This document shows positions 50,576-59,100 of a DNA stretch of 64,000 nt, in pieces. The stretch spans positions 7,998,001-8,062,000 of the forward strand of contig NZ_RJKE01000001.1 of assembly GCF_003751225.1 (NCBI RefSeq). The letters are read 5' to 3'. This DNA comes from Actinocorallia herbida (lineage in GTDB: Bacteria; Actinomycetota; Actinomycetes; Streptosporangiales; Streptosporangiaceae). Both the position numbers and the translations under genes were made by a program. Positions within the stretch are counted from its first letter, which is position 1. Every line of letters begins with the position of its first letter. The notes below the pieces were generated by a model. That model was not told the origin of the DNA, searched no databases, and saw only the letters and a list, made by a program, of their open reading frames with translations.

Positions 50576-51421
50576 TCAAGCGAAGGTGGATTTCGGGGGG
50601 TTCGGGGGGATCACCGGGTCGCCGTCGTGGATGGGCGGGTGGCCGGAGGTGAAGCGGGCGAGGTCCGCGGTGTCCATACAGCGGGCGGGGATGGGCTTGC
50701 CCGCGCTGATGCGGGTCAGGGCGGCGATGGGGAGGGGCTCGCGGGAGGCGCCGAGGACGAGGTTGCCGTAGCGGCGGCCGCGGAGGGTGCCGGGCTCCGC
50801 CATGAGGAGGGTGTGCGGGAAGACCGACTGGAGGGTGGCGGCAAGGCGGCGGGCGAAGGGGAGGCGGCCGCCGTCGGCGACGTTGACGAGGTAGACGCCG
50901 TCGTCGCGCAGGACGCGGGCGACGTCGCGGGTGAACTCGGCGGTGGCCAGCGCGAGGGGCATCTCGGCCCCGGAGAAGGCGTCCAGGACGACCAGGTCGT
51001 CGGAGGCGTCGGGGAGGGCGGCGAGGCCCGCGCGGCCGTCGCCCACCTTGATCTTGAGGCCGCGGATCTGCTTCACCGGGAAGTTGTCGCGGACGAGCTG
51101 GACCAGGGCGCCGTCGAGCTCGAAGACCACCTGCCGGGATCCGGGCCGGGTCGCGGCGACGTAACGGGCGAGGGTGCACCCGGCGCCGCCGATGTGCACG
51201 GCGTCCAGCGGCTCGTCCCCCACCCCGAGGTGGTCGACGATGTCGCCGAGCATCCGCATGTACTCGAAATCCAGATGCGTCGGATCGTCCGGGTCCACAT
51301 ACGACTGCGGCACCCCGTCGATGAGGATCACCCAGCCGCCGCGGTCCCCGTCCCGCACCAGCTCGGCCTCCCCCTGCCCGATCGCGTGAACCCCGGCCTC
51401 CGGCCTCTCCCCTCGTCTCAT
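50576..51421 (-). CDS. Spermidine synthase-like methyltransferase-fold protein
   Basis: A 281-residue protein resembling the catalytic domain of spermidine synthases. It has VHIGGAGCTLARYVAATRPGSRQVVFELD (nucleotide-binding loop and acidic end), VGDGRAGLAALPDASDDLVVLDAFSGAEMPLAL (active-site Asp region), and FTRDVARVLRDDGVYLVNVAD. True spermidine synthases have GGGDG at the first loop; here GGAGC is altered, and the active-site gatekeeper region differs, so another aminopropyl- or methyl-transfer role is possible. It has no membrane segments, unlike the fused MFS type. It is followed downstream by a terminator. Confidence 0.78.
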   Translation of the reverse strand: MRRGERPEAGVHAIGQGEAELVRDGDRGGWVILIDGVPQSYVDPDDPTHLDFEYMRMLGDIVDHLGVGDEPLDAVHIGGAGCTLARYVAATRPGSRQVVFELDGALVQLVRDNFPVKQIRGLKIKVGDGRAGLAALPDASDDLVVLDAFSGAEMPLALATAEFTRDVARVLRDDGVYLVNVADGGRLPFARRLAATLQSVFPHTLLMAEPGTLRGRRYGNLVLGASREPLPIAALTRISAGKPIPARCMDTADLARFTSGHPPIHDGDPVIPPNPPKSTFA

Positions 51422-51562
51422 CCCACCACCCTAAGCCGCCCCACCCCCACCCCTCCCCGCAGACGCCGGTCCCTCCGGATCTCTCGCCGGTGCCCGGGCC
51501 GCTCTGCGGGCCCGGCAAGGGCGAGGGGCGCCGCGAGGACGGGGGCGCGTGGGCAGGCTGGG

Positions 51563-52252
51563 TCAGGTGAGCCAGATGAAGGTGGCGAAGCGGCCTGTGG
51601 TGGTGTCGCGGCGGTAGGAGTAGAGCTCGGGGGTCTCGATGGTGCAGCGGGGGTCGTGGGCGGTGGGGACGCCCAGGTCGGCGAGCTGGGCGGTGAGGGC
51701 GGCGCGGAGATCGAGGGCGGGGGTGCCCCAGCTCGTGGTGGAGCGCATGGCCAGGGGGGAGGCGGCGCGCATCTCCTCGGGGACCTCGTAGCAGCGGCCG
51801 CAGGCTCCCGGGCCGATGAACGCGGCGAGGTCGTCGGCGCCCGCCTTGCGCATCGCCTCGACCAGGGCCGGGACGACGCCTCCGAGGGTGCCCACGCGGC
51901 CCGCGTGAGCGGCGCCGACCCAGCCGTCCCCGGCGACGACGACGCCCGGGCAGTCCGCGCCGAGGGCGGCGAGGGCGAGGCCCGGGGTGTCGGTGAAGAC
52001 CGCGTCGGTGTCGGGGACGCCTTCGTGCGCGGCGAAGACCCGCTCGACCCGGACCCCGTGGATCTGGCGCATGAAGACCGCGGCCTCGGCGCCGATCTCC
52101 GCGACCGTCCTCGCCCGGTTCCTGGCGACGGCACGGGGCGCGTCGCCCACGTTCGTCCCGAGGTTGCGGCTGTCGTAGGGGCCGGTGCTGAATCCGCCGG
52201 TGCGATCGGTGACGACCGTCCGCACGCCGTCCGCAAGCTGCATGAGCCACAT
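51563..52252 (-). CDS. pgeF: Peptidoglycan editing factor PgeF (YfiH/laccase-domain)
   Basis: A 229-residue protein of the COG1496/YfiH family. Its hallmark residues are in FMRQIHGVRVERV (first His), ALGADCPGVVVAG (Cys), and GAAHAGRVGTLGGVV (second His), which bind zinc. In E. coli PgeF removes L-Ser wrongly built into peptidoglycan precursors. In many actinobacteria the gene follows ftsZ, but here it lies alone, next to a spermidine-synthase-like gene. ATG 52252 is chosen because it directly precedes the conserved core and a longer form adds only a Gly/Pro-rich leader. Confidence 0.85.
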   Translation of the reverse strand: MWLMQLADGVRTVVTDRTGGFSTGPYDSRNLGTNVGDAPRAVARNRARTVAEIGAEAAVFMRQIHGVRVERVFAAHEGVPDTDAVFTDTPGLALAALGADCPGVVVAGDGWVGAAHAGRVGTLGGVVPALVEAMRKAGADDLAAFIGPGACGRCYEVPEEMRAASPLAMRSTTSWGTPALDLRAALTAQLADLGVPTAHDPRCTIETPELYSYRRDTTTGRFATFIWLT

Positions 52253-52444
52253 ACTGCCGCACCGCGGCCCCGCCGGCCCACCCGCCCCCACGAGCGTCGC
52301 CTGGCCTGCCGGGGCCGTCCGCAGGGGGAGTGCGGCGCGGCCCCGGCGGCGGGTCAGGCGGCTCCGGCCGGGGGGTCTCGGTTCAGAAGCTCTGGTTCCG
52401 GGGGTTCGGTGCAGAGGCCCTGGGCGTGCGGGCGCCTTTCCGGT

Positions 52445-52948
52445 TCAGGCGGCCTGGACGCCCTGCGCGCGCTTGCCCTGGAAGGGGAGGAAACGATCTG
52501 GGCGGTGGGGAGAGGCCGGCAGCTCGGTCTGCTCGACGGCGAGGATGCGCTCCATGCGGAAGGCGCGCACGCCGTGCCGCAGGCGGCACCAGCCGACGAG
52601 GTACCAATGGTCGCCGTGCACGAGCGTGGTGACGGGCTCGACCTCGCGGTGCGAGACCCGGCGCTTCTCGTCGGCGTAGTGGACGCGCACGACCCGGCGC
52701 TCGGTGATCGCCTGGGCGAGGACGCGGGCGCGGCGCGCGGTGTCGGGGTCGAGTGGGGTGAGGAGGGCGGCGAGGTCGGGCCCGCCGCGCTCGGCCAGAT
52801 GGGCGAGCGCGCGCCGCGCGGTGGCGGCCTGGGGGCCCGCGCCGAGGTGCGCGAGGGACAGCGCGAGTGCGGAGATCTCGTCGGCGGACAGGGTGAGGCG
52901 ATCCATCTGCGCGGCGTCTTCGAGGCCCGGAAGCGTCATCACGTCCAT
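52445..52948 (-). CDS. WYL-domain protein lacking a helix-turn-helix
   Basis: A 167-residue protein whose C-terminal half is a WYL domain: VRVHYADEKRRVSHREVEPVTTLVHGDHWYLVGWCRLRHGVRAFRMERILAVE. The N-terminal half is helical (LSADEISALALSLAHLGAG) and resembles the segment that follows the HTH in full-length WYL regulators. No DNA-binding HTH is present, so it may be truncated or act as a ligand-binding partner. ATG 52948 gives an mRNA with almost no leader, since a TATACT -10 box sits just upstream. A 16-base sequence similar to an SOS box overlaps that promoter. Confidence 0.75.
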   Translation of the reverse strand: MDVMTLPGLEDAAQMDRLTLSADEISALALSLAHLGAGPQAATARRALAHLAERGGPDLAALLTPLDPDTARRARVLAQAITERRVVRVHYADEKRRVSHREVEPVTTLVHGDHWYLVGWCRLRHGVRAFRMERILAVEQTELPASPHRPDRFLPFQGKRAQGVQAA

Positions 52949-52954
52949 GCGAAC

Positions 52955-52977
52955 AGTATAGCACGTATGTTCGAACA
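52955..52977 (-). promoter_or_regulatory. Leaderless promoter with SOS-like and palindromic operator
   Basis: On the minus strand, TATACT (52960-52955) is six bases before the ATG of the WYL gene, the spacing of a leaderless promoter. The minus-strand 16-mer TCGAACATACGTGCTA (52974-52959) differs from the SOS-box pattern TCGAAC-4-GTTCGA mainly in the second half. TGTTCGAACA (52968-52977) is also a perfect 10-bp palindrome. A LexA or HTH-type repressor could bind here. Confidence 0.5.
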
Positions 52978-52985
52978 CCGGGCGT

Positions 52986-53723
52986 TCACTTGAGCCGCGG
53001 GACCGCCTCTAGCAGGGCTTTCGTGTACTCGTGCCCCGGTACTTCCGTCACCTGTTCGACGGTCCCGCACTCCACGATCCGCCCCTCGCGCAGCACCGCC
53101 ACCCGGTCGCACACGTACCTCACGACCGCCAGATCGTGGGAGACGAACAGCACCGAGAGGCCCAGGGCGTCACGCAGGTCCCGGACGAGGTTGAGCACCG
53201 CGCCTTGGACCGACGCGTCGAGGGCGGAGGTGATCTCGTCGGCGATGAGCAGGCCCGGCCGGGCGCCCAGCGCGCGGGCGAGCGCGACCCTTTGCCGCTG
53301 GCCGCCGGACAGTTCGCGCGGGTAGCGCGCGGCGAGGTCGCCGGAGAGCCCGACGACCTCCAGGAGCCGCCGAGCCTCCGCCGACCGCGCGGCCCGCGAG
53401 AGGTCCCGGCCCAGCCCCTCCGCGACCGCCGCGCCGATCCGCATCCGCGGGTCGAGCGACCCGTACGGATCCTGGAAGACCATCTGGGTGCGCGCTCCCC
53501 CGCGCACCTCCCCCTCGTAAGGCACGAGCCCCGCCAGCGCCCGTCCGACGGTCGACTTGCCCGACCCCGATTCCCCGACGAGCCCGAGCACCTCCCCCTC
53601 CCCGATCGAGAAGGACACCCCGTCGACGGCCGTGAAAGCCCCATAGCGGACACGCAGCCCCTCGACCGTCACCCCGCTCTCCGAAGGCGCCGAGGCGCCT
53701 TTCCGCCGCTTCCACGGGCTCAT
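52986..53723 (-). CDS. Oligopeptide-type ABC transporter ATP-binding protein (OppF/DppF-like)
   Basis: A 245-residue ATPase with Walker A GESGSGKST (about residues 50-58), Q-loop FQDPYGSLDP, signature [15 protein letters not shown], Walker B LLIADEITSALD, and H-loop SHDLAVVRYV. It is the second ATPase of a dipeptide/oligopeptide-type importer. Its ATG overlaps the stop of the permease-ATPase fusion gene (ATGA). It is the last gene of the operon; the WYL gene that follows has its own promoter. Confidence 0.9.
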   Translation of the reverse strand: MSPWKRRKGASAPSESGVTVEGLRVRYGAFTAVDGVSFSIGEGEVLGLVGESGSGKSTVGRALAGLVPYEGEVRGGARTQMVFQDPYGSLDPRMRIGAAVAEGLGRDLSRAARSAEARRLLEVVGLSGDLAARYPRELSGGQRQRVALARALGARPGLLIADEITSALDASVQGAVLNLVRDLRDALGLSVLFVSHDLAVVRYVCDRVAVLREGRIVECGTVEQVTEVPGHEYTKALLEAVPRLK

Positions 53724-55621
53724 CCCGCGCTCCCCTCCCCGTCCCCGGCGCCTTCTCCAAGACCCTGTGACGCCCCGTGCAGCCCCTCCCCCGATGCCGA
53801 TCCCTGCACGGGCACCTCCGCGACGAACCCCACGGCGTCCTCCCGCACCGGATGATGGCAAGCCACCCCCTTCACCAACGAAGGCGCCTCCTCAAGGCAC
53901 ACCCCGTCCGCGAACGCGCACCGAGCCGCGAAGGCACACCCCTCCGGCACCTCGGAAGGCACCGGCTGCGCCCCGGGGATCGTCGCGAGCGGAAGACTCC
54001 GATCCGTGGACAGGTCGGGGATCGAGGCCACGAGCGCCCGCGTGTACGGATGCCGGGCCTCACGCAGCTCCTCCGCGCCCAGCTCCTCCACGACCCGCCC
54101 CGCATACATGACGAGCACCCGGGAGCACCGGCCGGAGACCACCGCGATGTCGTGCGAGATGAGCAGCGCCGCGGTCCCGGACGCGCCCGTGACCTCCTCC
54201 AGCAGATCCAGCACCCGCCGCTGCACCGTCGTGTCCAGGGCGGTCGTCGGCTCGTCCGCGACGACCAGCCGCGGGTCCCCCATCAGCCCCATCGCGATGA
54301 CCGCCCGCTGCCGCATCCCGCCGCTCAGCTCGTGCGGGAACGACGCGGCCCGAGCGCCCGGCACCCCCGTCCGCTCCAGCCGTTCCACCGCCCGTGCGCG
54401 GGCCTCCCGGCGCGTCATCCCCAGATGGACGGTCGCCGTCTCGGCGAGCTGTGTCCCCACCCGGAGCGCGGGGTTCAGCGCCGAGAGCGGATCCTGGAAG
54501 ACCATCGCGAGCTTCGTCCCCAGCTCCTTCCGGGACAGCTCCCCCAGCGGCCTGCCTTCGAGCAGCACCTCCCCGTGCACCCGTCCGGGATAAGGCACCA
54601 GTCCGCCTACTGCCAGCGCCGTCAGGCTCTTCCCGCTGCCCGACTCCCCCACGATCCCTACGACCTCCCCGGCCGCCACCGAGAACGAGACCCCTCGCAC
54701 GGGCGTCACGCCGCCGAAGGAGACGGTCAGATCCCGCACGTCGAGAACGGCTGCGGAAGGCCCGGGCCGGGAAGTCGGCTCAAGGGGAAGTTCGGCCTTC
54801 TCCCCGGCTCCGGGCGGTACAGGGGCCCGCGCCGCGGCGCGGGCCAAGGACTCCCCGACAAGGGTGAAGCCGATCCCCGCGACGGCGACGGCCAGCGCAG
54901 GACCGGCGATCACCTCCGGGTCGACGTACACGCGGGGAAGAGCGTCGTGCAGGAGCCGGCCCCAGTCGTAGTCGGGAGGCTGGACGCCGAGACCGAGCAG
55001 CGAAAGGGTCGCCATCCCGAGCAGCGCGTACCCGAGGGCCGCGGTGACGGACAGGATGAGCGGTTCCGCGATGTTCGGCAGGATGTGCCGGGTGAGCACC
55101 CGCACGCGTCCCGTGCCGAGCATCCGGGCCGCGGCGACGTAGTCGGCGGCCTCCACCCCGGCCGCGAGGGTCCGGGTGAGCCTGGCGAGTCCGGGCGCGG
55201 AGGCCACCCCGATCCCTACGACCGCGCCCGTCGTCCCGGTCCCGGCGACCAGCGCCGCGAACATCGCGAGCAGCAGCACCGGGATCGCGGTGAGCCCGTT
55301 GACGAGCGCGGTCACCAGCCGCGCCGCGCGCGGGCCGAGTATCGAGGGCACCGCCCCGAGGCCGACACCCAGGACCGCGCCGATCGCGGTCGCCAAGGCG
55401 GCGAGGAGCACGCTCAACCGGGTCGCGGCGAGGGTCCTGGCGAGCATGTCACGGCCGCCGTCGTCGGTGCCGAGCCAGTGCGCCGCGCCGTGGCCCTCCA
55501 GGGTGTGCCGCGGATCGAACCGGACGGCTTCCGCCCCCCACACCCACGGCCCGATCACCGCGAGCACCACGGTGACGCCGACGAGCACGGCCCCGGCGAG
55601 CGCGGCGGGCCTGCGGATCAT
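53720..55621 (-). CDS. Fused oligopeptide ABC permease and ATP-binding protein (DppC-DppD)
   Basis: A 633-residue fusion. Residues 1-270 form a DppC-like permease: GTDDGGRDMLARTLAATRLSVLLA at the N-terminal side, and a membrane core with GVEAADYVAAARMLGTGRVRVLTRHILPNIAEPLI. After a short linker, residues about 295-600 are a DppD-like ATPase with Walker A GESGSGKS, Q-loop FQDPLSALNP, signature [15 protein letters not shown], Walker B LVVADEPTTALD, and H-loop ISHDIAVV. A C-terminal Cys-containing oligopeptide/dipeptide motif follows (FAARCAFADGVC). Fusion fixes subunit stoichiometry; it is known in some actinobacteria. Starts and stops overlap both neighbours by four bases. Confidence 0.9.
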   Translation of the reverse strand: MIRRPAALAGAVLVGVTVVLAVIGPWVWGAEAVRFDPRHTLEGHGAAHWLGTDDGGRDMLARTLAATRLSVLLAALATAIGAVLGVGLGAVPSILGPRAARLVTALVNGLTAIPVLLLAMFAALVAGTGTTGAVVGIGVASAPGLARLTRTLAAGVEAADYVAAARMLGTGRVRVLTRHILPNIAEPLILSVTAALGYALLGMATLSLLGLGVQPPDYDWGRLLHDALPRVYVDPEVIAGPALAVAVAGIGFTLVGESLARAAARAPVPPGAGEKAELPLEPTSRPGPSAAVLDVRDLTVSFGGVTPVRGVSFSVAAGEVVGIVGESGSGKSLTALAVGGLVPYPGRVHGEVLLEGRPLGELSRKELGTKLAMVFQDPLSALNPALRVGTQLAETATVHLGMTRREARARAVERLERTGVPGARAASFPHELSGGMRQRAVIAMGLMGDPRLVVADEPTTALDTTVQRRVLDLLEEVTGASGTAALLISHDIAVVSGRCSRVLVMYAGRVVEELGAEELREARHPYTRALVASIPDLSTDRSLPLATIPGAQPVPSEVPEGCAFAARCAFADGVCLEEAPSLVKGVACHHPVREDAVGFVAEVPVQGSASGEGLHGASQGLGEGAGDGEGSAG

Positions 55622-56553
55622 CCTCGGCTCCCCAGGGTCGAGCGCCGGTCGAGCAGGCCGAGCGCGAGGTCGACCGCGAGCAGGACGGTCAGCGAGATGG
55701 CCCCGTAGACGAGCACGGCGGCCTGGGCGAGCGCGTAGTCCTTCCCGGCGATGGCCTCGACCGCGGCCCCGCCGAGGCCGGGCCACTGGAAGACGTACTC
55801 GATCACGACGGACCCGCCGAGCAGCGACGCGAGGAGGAGTCCCCCGGTCGTCAGGGTGGCGGTGAGGGTGTTGGGCAGCAGATGCCGCAGGTGGATGCGG
55901 ACGGGCGGGAGCCGCTTCGCGCGGGCCAGCCGCACGTAGTCGGCGCCGAGTTCGCGCAGCGTCTCCGCGCGGACCAGCCGGGCGAGCAGCGCGGTCGGCC
56001 CGGCGGCGAGCGCGAGGACGGGCATGACGAACGATTCCGGCCCGTCCTTGCCCGCGACGGGCAGCCAGCCGAGCGTCACCCCGAACACCGCGACCATGGC
56101 GACCGCCAGCAGGAACTCCGGCACCACCGAGAGCGCCCCGGTCGCCGCGGTGAAGGCCAGGTCGGTGCCGCGGCCCCTGCCGTTCTCGGTGCGGGCCGCC
56201 GCCCACATGCCGAGCGGCACCGCGACGGCCAAGGCCAGCAGCATCGTGACCGCGACGAGCTGGACGGTCGCGGGCAGCCGGTCGGCGATCACCTCGGCGG
56301 CGGGCCGCCGCGACAGGAACGACTCGCCCAGATCGCCGCGGAAGATCCCGCCGGCATAGGAGGTGAATTGGTCGAGCAGCGGCCGGTCGAGCCCCAGTTC
56401 CGTCCGGCGCCGCTCGACCGTCTCTGGAGGCGCGGTCGGGCCGAGGGCGGCGCGCACCGGGTCGCCCGGGATGAGGTGGAGCATGGCGAAGGACGCCACG
56501 ACCACCCCGCCCAGGGAGAGGGCGAACCGGAGAACGCGCCGCCCCCACCTCAC
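55618..56553 (-). CDS. Oligopeptide-type ABC transporter permease (DppB-like)
   Basis: A 311-residue integral membrane protein with the N-terminal LHLIPGDPVRAALG segment, the GDLGESFLSRRPAAEVI loop, and the permease loop LRELGADYVRLARAKRLPPVRIHLRHLLPNTL that docks to the ATPase. About six membrane helices are predicted by eye. GTG 56553 overlaps the binding-protein stop by four bases (GTGA), and its own stop overlaps the fusion gene start. Confidence 0.9.
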   Translation of the reverse strand: MRWGRRVLRFALSLGGVVVASFAMLHLIPGDPVRAALGPTAPPETVERRRTELGLDRPLLDQFTSYAGGIFRGDLGESFLSRRPAAEVIADRLPATVQLVAVTMLLALAVAVPLGMWAAARTENGRGRGTDLAFTAATGALSVVPEFLLAVAMVAVFGVTLGWLPVAGKDGPESFVMPVLALAAGPTALLARLVRAETLRELGADYVRLARAKRLPPVRIHLRHLLPNTLTATLTTGGLLLASLLGGSVVIEYVFQWPGLGGAAVEAIAGKDYALAQAAVLVYGAISLTVLLAVDLALGLLDRRSTLGSRG

Positions 56554-58130
56554 GGCGCCAGCATCCTGATGGACGTCGGGCGCACGATCCCGCCGATCAC
56601 CTGGACCTCGGCGTTCTTCGCCGCGACCAGCTGGGTCGGCAGCACGACCGGGACGACGTCGGCGTTCTTCACCAGCGCGGCCTGCGCGGCGATCCAGCCG
56701 TCGCAGCCCGCGGCCCCGACGGTCTTCGCGGCGTCACCCGAGAGCCGGACGTATTCGGCGTTGTCCAGATGCGCGAAGTTGGCGCCGCCCTTGTCGGGCG
56801 CGGCCCCGGACAGGTAGCCGCCGAGCTGCGTCGGCAGGCTCAGGCCGAGCGGCACCCACGCCATGTCCCAGTCGCCGTTCTTGAACAGCGAGTCGGAGTA
56901 GGCCGCGTCGGCGCTCCCGACGAGCTTCGTGTCGACGCCGAGGTCCTTCCACTTCTGCGCGACGAACTCCAGCCCCGCCTGGACCGACGGCCCCGCCGAG
57001 GTCTGGTAGGCGATGCGCAGGGTCAGCTTCTTCCCGTCCTTCGCGCGGACCCCGTCGGATCCGGCCTTCCACCCGGCCGCGTCCAGCGCGCTCGCGGCGG
57101 CCGCGGCGTCGAACGCGGGCAGGTTCCCGGTGACGGCGTCGCCCCGGCAGGGGTCGGGCGCGAGGGAGGTCAGGTGGGTGGCCGCGACCCCGTTTCCGCC
57201 GGACGCGATCGTGCGGAGCTCGTCGAGGCTCAGGGCCTGCACGAGGGCCTTGCGCACCTCCGGCGCGGCGGCCGGCCGGTCGTCGCCCTGGTGGAAGAAG
57301 AACTCGCCGATCCCGTCGGGCGCGCTGCCCGTCTTGATGCCGGGCAGCGCCGCGACGCGCTCGCGATCGGGCCCGGTGAACTGGCCCGCGGTGAGCCCCC
57401 CGGAGGTGAGGAGGTTCGCGGCCGTCGACTCGTCCTTGACGACCTTCAGCACGACCGTGTCGGGCATTCCCGCGACGATCCCGGCGCCGCCCGCCCCCCA
57501 CGCGTAGTCCTTGCGCACCTGGAACGTGTAGTGGTCGCCGGACACCGCCTCGGTGAGCCGATACGGCCCCGACCCTGACGTCCCGGCCTGGAGCACGCTC
57601 CGGTCGGCGAGCCCCTTCCCGCACACGACCGACACGGCGGTCATCGACTCCAGCAGGAACGGATTCGGCTCCTTCGTGGCGAGCGTGACGGTTCCGGCGG
57701 CTTCGTCCGCGGTGGCCGTCATCCCCGCCGGAATGAGCACCCCGAGCAGCACCGCCTTGTTGGCCGGATCACTGAGGTAGTTCATCGAGTCCGCGACGGT
57801 CTTGGCCGTCACGGCCGACCCGTCCGCGCAGGTGACGCCCTTCCGCAGCGTGAACACCACCTGGTTCGCCGACGGCTCCCACCGCTCCGCGATGCCCGAC
57901 ACGATCCGCCCTTCGGCATCGGAATGCACCAGCGGGTCGTACGCGAACCCGAGCGTCGTGTTGGTGACGCCCAACGCCGCACTCGCCGGCTCCAGCGCAC
58001 CCGGATCCGCCGACAACGCGAACGTGAACGTCCCTCCACTCACCACCTCGGGCGCGCCCTCGGAGTCATCGGACCCACACGCGGCCGCGGCGAGCGCCAC
58101 CGCCACCACAACACCCAGAACCTTCTTCAC
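56550..58130 (-). CDS. Oligopeptide-type ABC transporter substrate-binding lipoprotein
   Basis: A 526-residue family-5 extracellular binding protein. It has a short lipoprotein signal (lipobox AAAC, Cys about 18) and the core GGTFTFALSADPGALEPASAALG, LGFAYDPLVHSDAEGRIVSGIAERWEPS, and GSGPYRLTEAVSGDHYTF. It would deliver peptides, nickel-like complexes or other large solutes to the permease complex encoded downstream. It is the first gene of a four-gene operon linked by overlaps of four bases. A GGAGACTC-type ribosome site precedes ATG 58130. The substrate cannot be told from sequence. Confidence 0.9.
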   Translation of the reverse strand: MKKVLGVVVAVALAAAACGSDDSEGAPEVVSGGTFTFALSADPGALEPASAALGVTNTTLGFAYDPLVHSDAEGRIVSGIAERWEPSANQVVFTLRKGVTCADGSAVTAKTVADSMNYLSDPANKAVLLGVLIPAGMTATADEAAGTVTLATKEPNPFLLESMTAVSVVCGKGLADRSVLQAGTSGSGPYRLTEAVSGDHYTFQVRKDYAWGAGGAGIVAGMPDTVVLKVVKDESTAANLLTSGGLTAGQFTGPDRERVAALPGIKTGSAPDGIGEFFFHQGDDRPAAAPEVRKALVQALSLDELRTIASGGNGVAATHLTSLAPDPCRGDAVTGNLPAFDAAAAASALDAAGWKAGSDGVRAKDGKKLTLRIAYQTSAGPSVQAGLEFVAQKWKDLGVDTKLVGSADAAYSDSLFKNGDWDMAWVPLGLSLPTQLGGYLSGAAPDKGGANFAHLDNAEYVRLSGDAAKTVGAAGCDGWIAAQAALVKNADVVPVVLPTQLVAAKNAEVQVIGGIVRPTSIRMLAP

Positions 58131-58566
58131 GGAGTCTCCTTTGGGGGGATGAGGAGATCAACAAGGTTCCCGAACCCCGCCACCAACAGTCATCGTCGAA
58201 TCAAACAAGCCGCCCACCCCCACTTGTAGATCCGCACAGCAGCCCCGGACACGCGAGGCGGTACGGGGTCACCGGAGCGCGGCGCGGCGGCTCACGCGGC
58301 GGCGCGCCGGGCGCGGCCCCGGCCGCCGAGACGGGCAAGGAGGCTCGGCCGCCGAGGACCGGCGTCCTGCCGAGAGCGGCAGCCGGGCCGGTGGTCGGCG
58401 GTGCCGAGCGGCGTCGGCGCAGAGGAGGGCACTACACGCCGTGGCGCGGGCGCGACGGCCTCGCGGGCGGGCGGCGCCGGCTCGGCGCGGACGGACCGGC
58501 GGAACGCGCGCGACCGGGCGGCCAGGGCCGGGCAGGGCGCGAGGCCAACGAGGACGACCCCCCGGA
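58131..58566. other. Spacer upstream of the peptide ABC operon, no gene supported
   Basis: The first 80 bases (58131-58210) are relatively AT-rich and probably contain the promoter of the minus-strand ABC operon. The rest is extremely GC-rich with open frames in all directions but no recognisable protein. It may be decayed coding DNA belonging to the DUF397-like remnant that follows. Confidence 0.4.
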
Positions 58567-58578
58567 TTCCTGGTTACG

Positions 58579-58788
58579 TGGCCGGATGTCCCGCCAACTC
58601 GTCCTCACGCGGATGGATCCGCCACCGCGAAACTGCACGCGAACCTCCGCGCCGTGGTCGCCGTCCGCGACAGCGAGAACGTCGAAGGCCCCGCCCTCAC
58701 CTTCGCCCGCGCCGCCTGGCAGGACCTCACCTCCGAACTCGCCCACCGAGCCTGCCCCGAAGACCCGACGGCCCCGTGCCTCACCTGA
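58579..58788 (+). pseudogene. DUF397-like remnant
   Basis: The plus-strand frame ending in TGA 58788 reads LRAVVAVRDSENVEGPALTFARAAW, close to the core of DUF397 proteins (VAVRDSKDPDGPALTF, then W). The expected N-terminal WRKSSYS and CVE segments are degenerate: a tryptophan at 58579 starts the aligned part and no Cys is present. There is no good start codon in frame. The paired XRE gene is not adjacent; an intact DUF397 gene exists at 60766-60942. It is most likely a broken second copy. Confidence 0.5.
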
Positions 58789-58812
58789 TGGGCGGGGCCG
58801 TTGCTCGTTTCG

Positions 58813-59097
58813 TCAGGTCGCCGTGGTCGGGCGGAGGATGTCGGTGGGGGCGTCCGGCCAGAGGCGGTGGTCGGTGGGGGTGATGCCGGGGGCCAGGGCG
58901 GAGACGGCCAGGTCGGCGGCGTGGTTGTGGCCCAGGAGGGTGCGGGGTCCAGGGCAGTGGTGGTTGTGACCGCGAAGGGGGTGTTTTCCGGGTTCCAGTG
59001 GGTGGGGCGGCGGTGGGCACGCAGAGCATGTGGTCGGCGAGAGCGGGGAGGCGGCCGGTGGCGGCGAGGTTCTCGGCGGCCCGGCGTGCTGCCCTGA
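58813..59097 (-). pseudogene. Frameshifted gene remnant
   Basis: On the minus strand, gene-like protein segments occur in three successive frames. Frame one (about 59097-59020) reads RAAENLAATGRLPALADHMLC; frame two (about 59010-58945) reads HWNPENTPFAVTTTTALDP; frame three (about 58940-58813) reads LLGHNHAADLAVSALAPGI and ends in TGA at 58815-58813. Codon composition fits coding DNA in each. No complete frame exists, so one or two indels are implied. The family is not recognised. It lies just past the PucR-type gene stop. Confidence 0.35.
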
Positions 59098-59100
59098 ACG

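Noticed and set aside
52253-52444. Possible gene between pgeF and the WYL gene
   Set aside because: The 190 bases are GC-rich with no start plus ribosome site and no family resemblance on either strand.
55622-56548. N-terminal 309-residue extension of the permease-ATPase fusion
   Set aside because: It is an out-of-frame reading over the DppB-like permease; the real start with family homology is ATG 55621.
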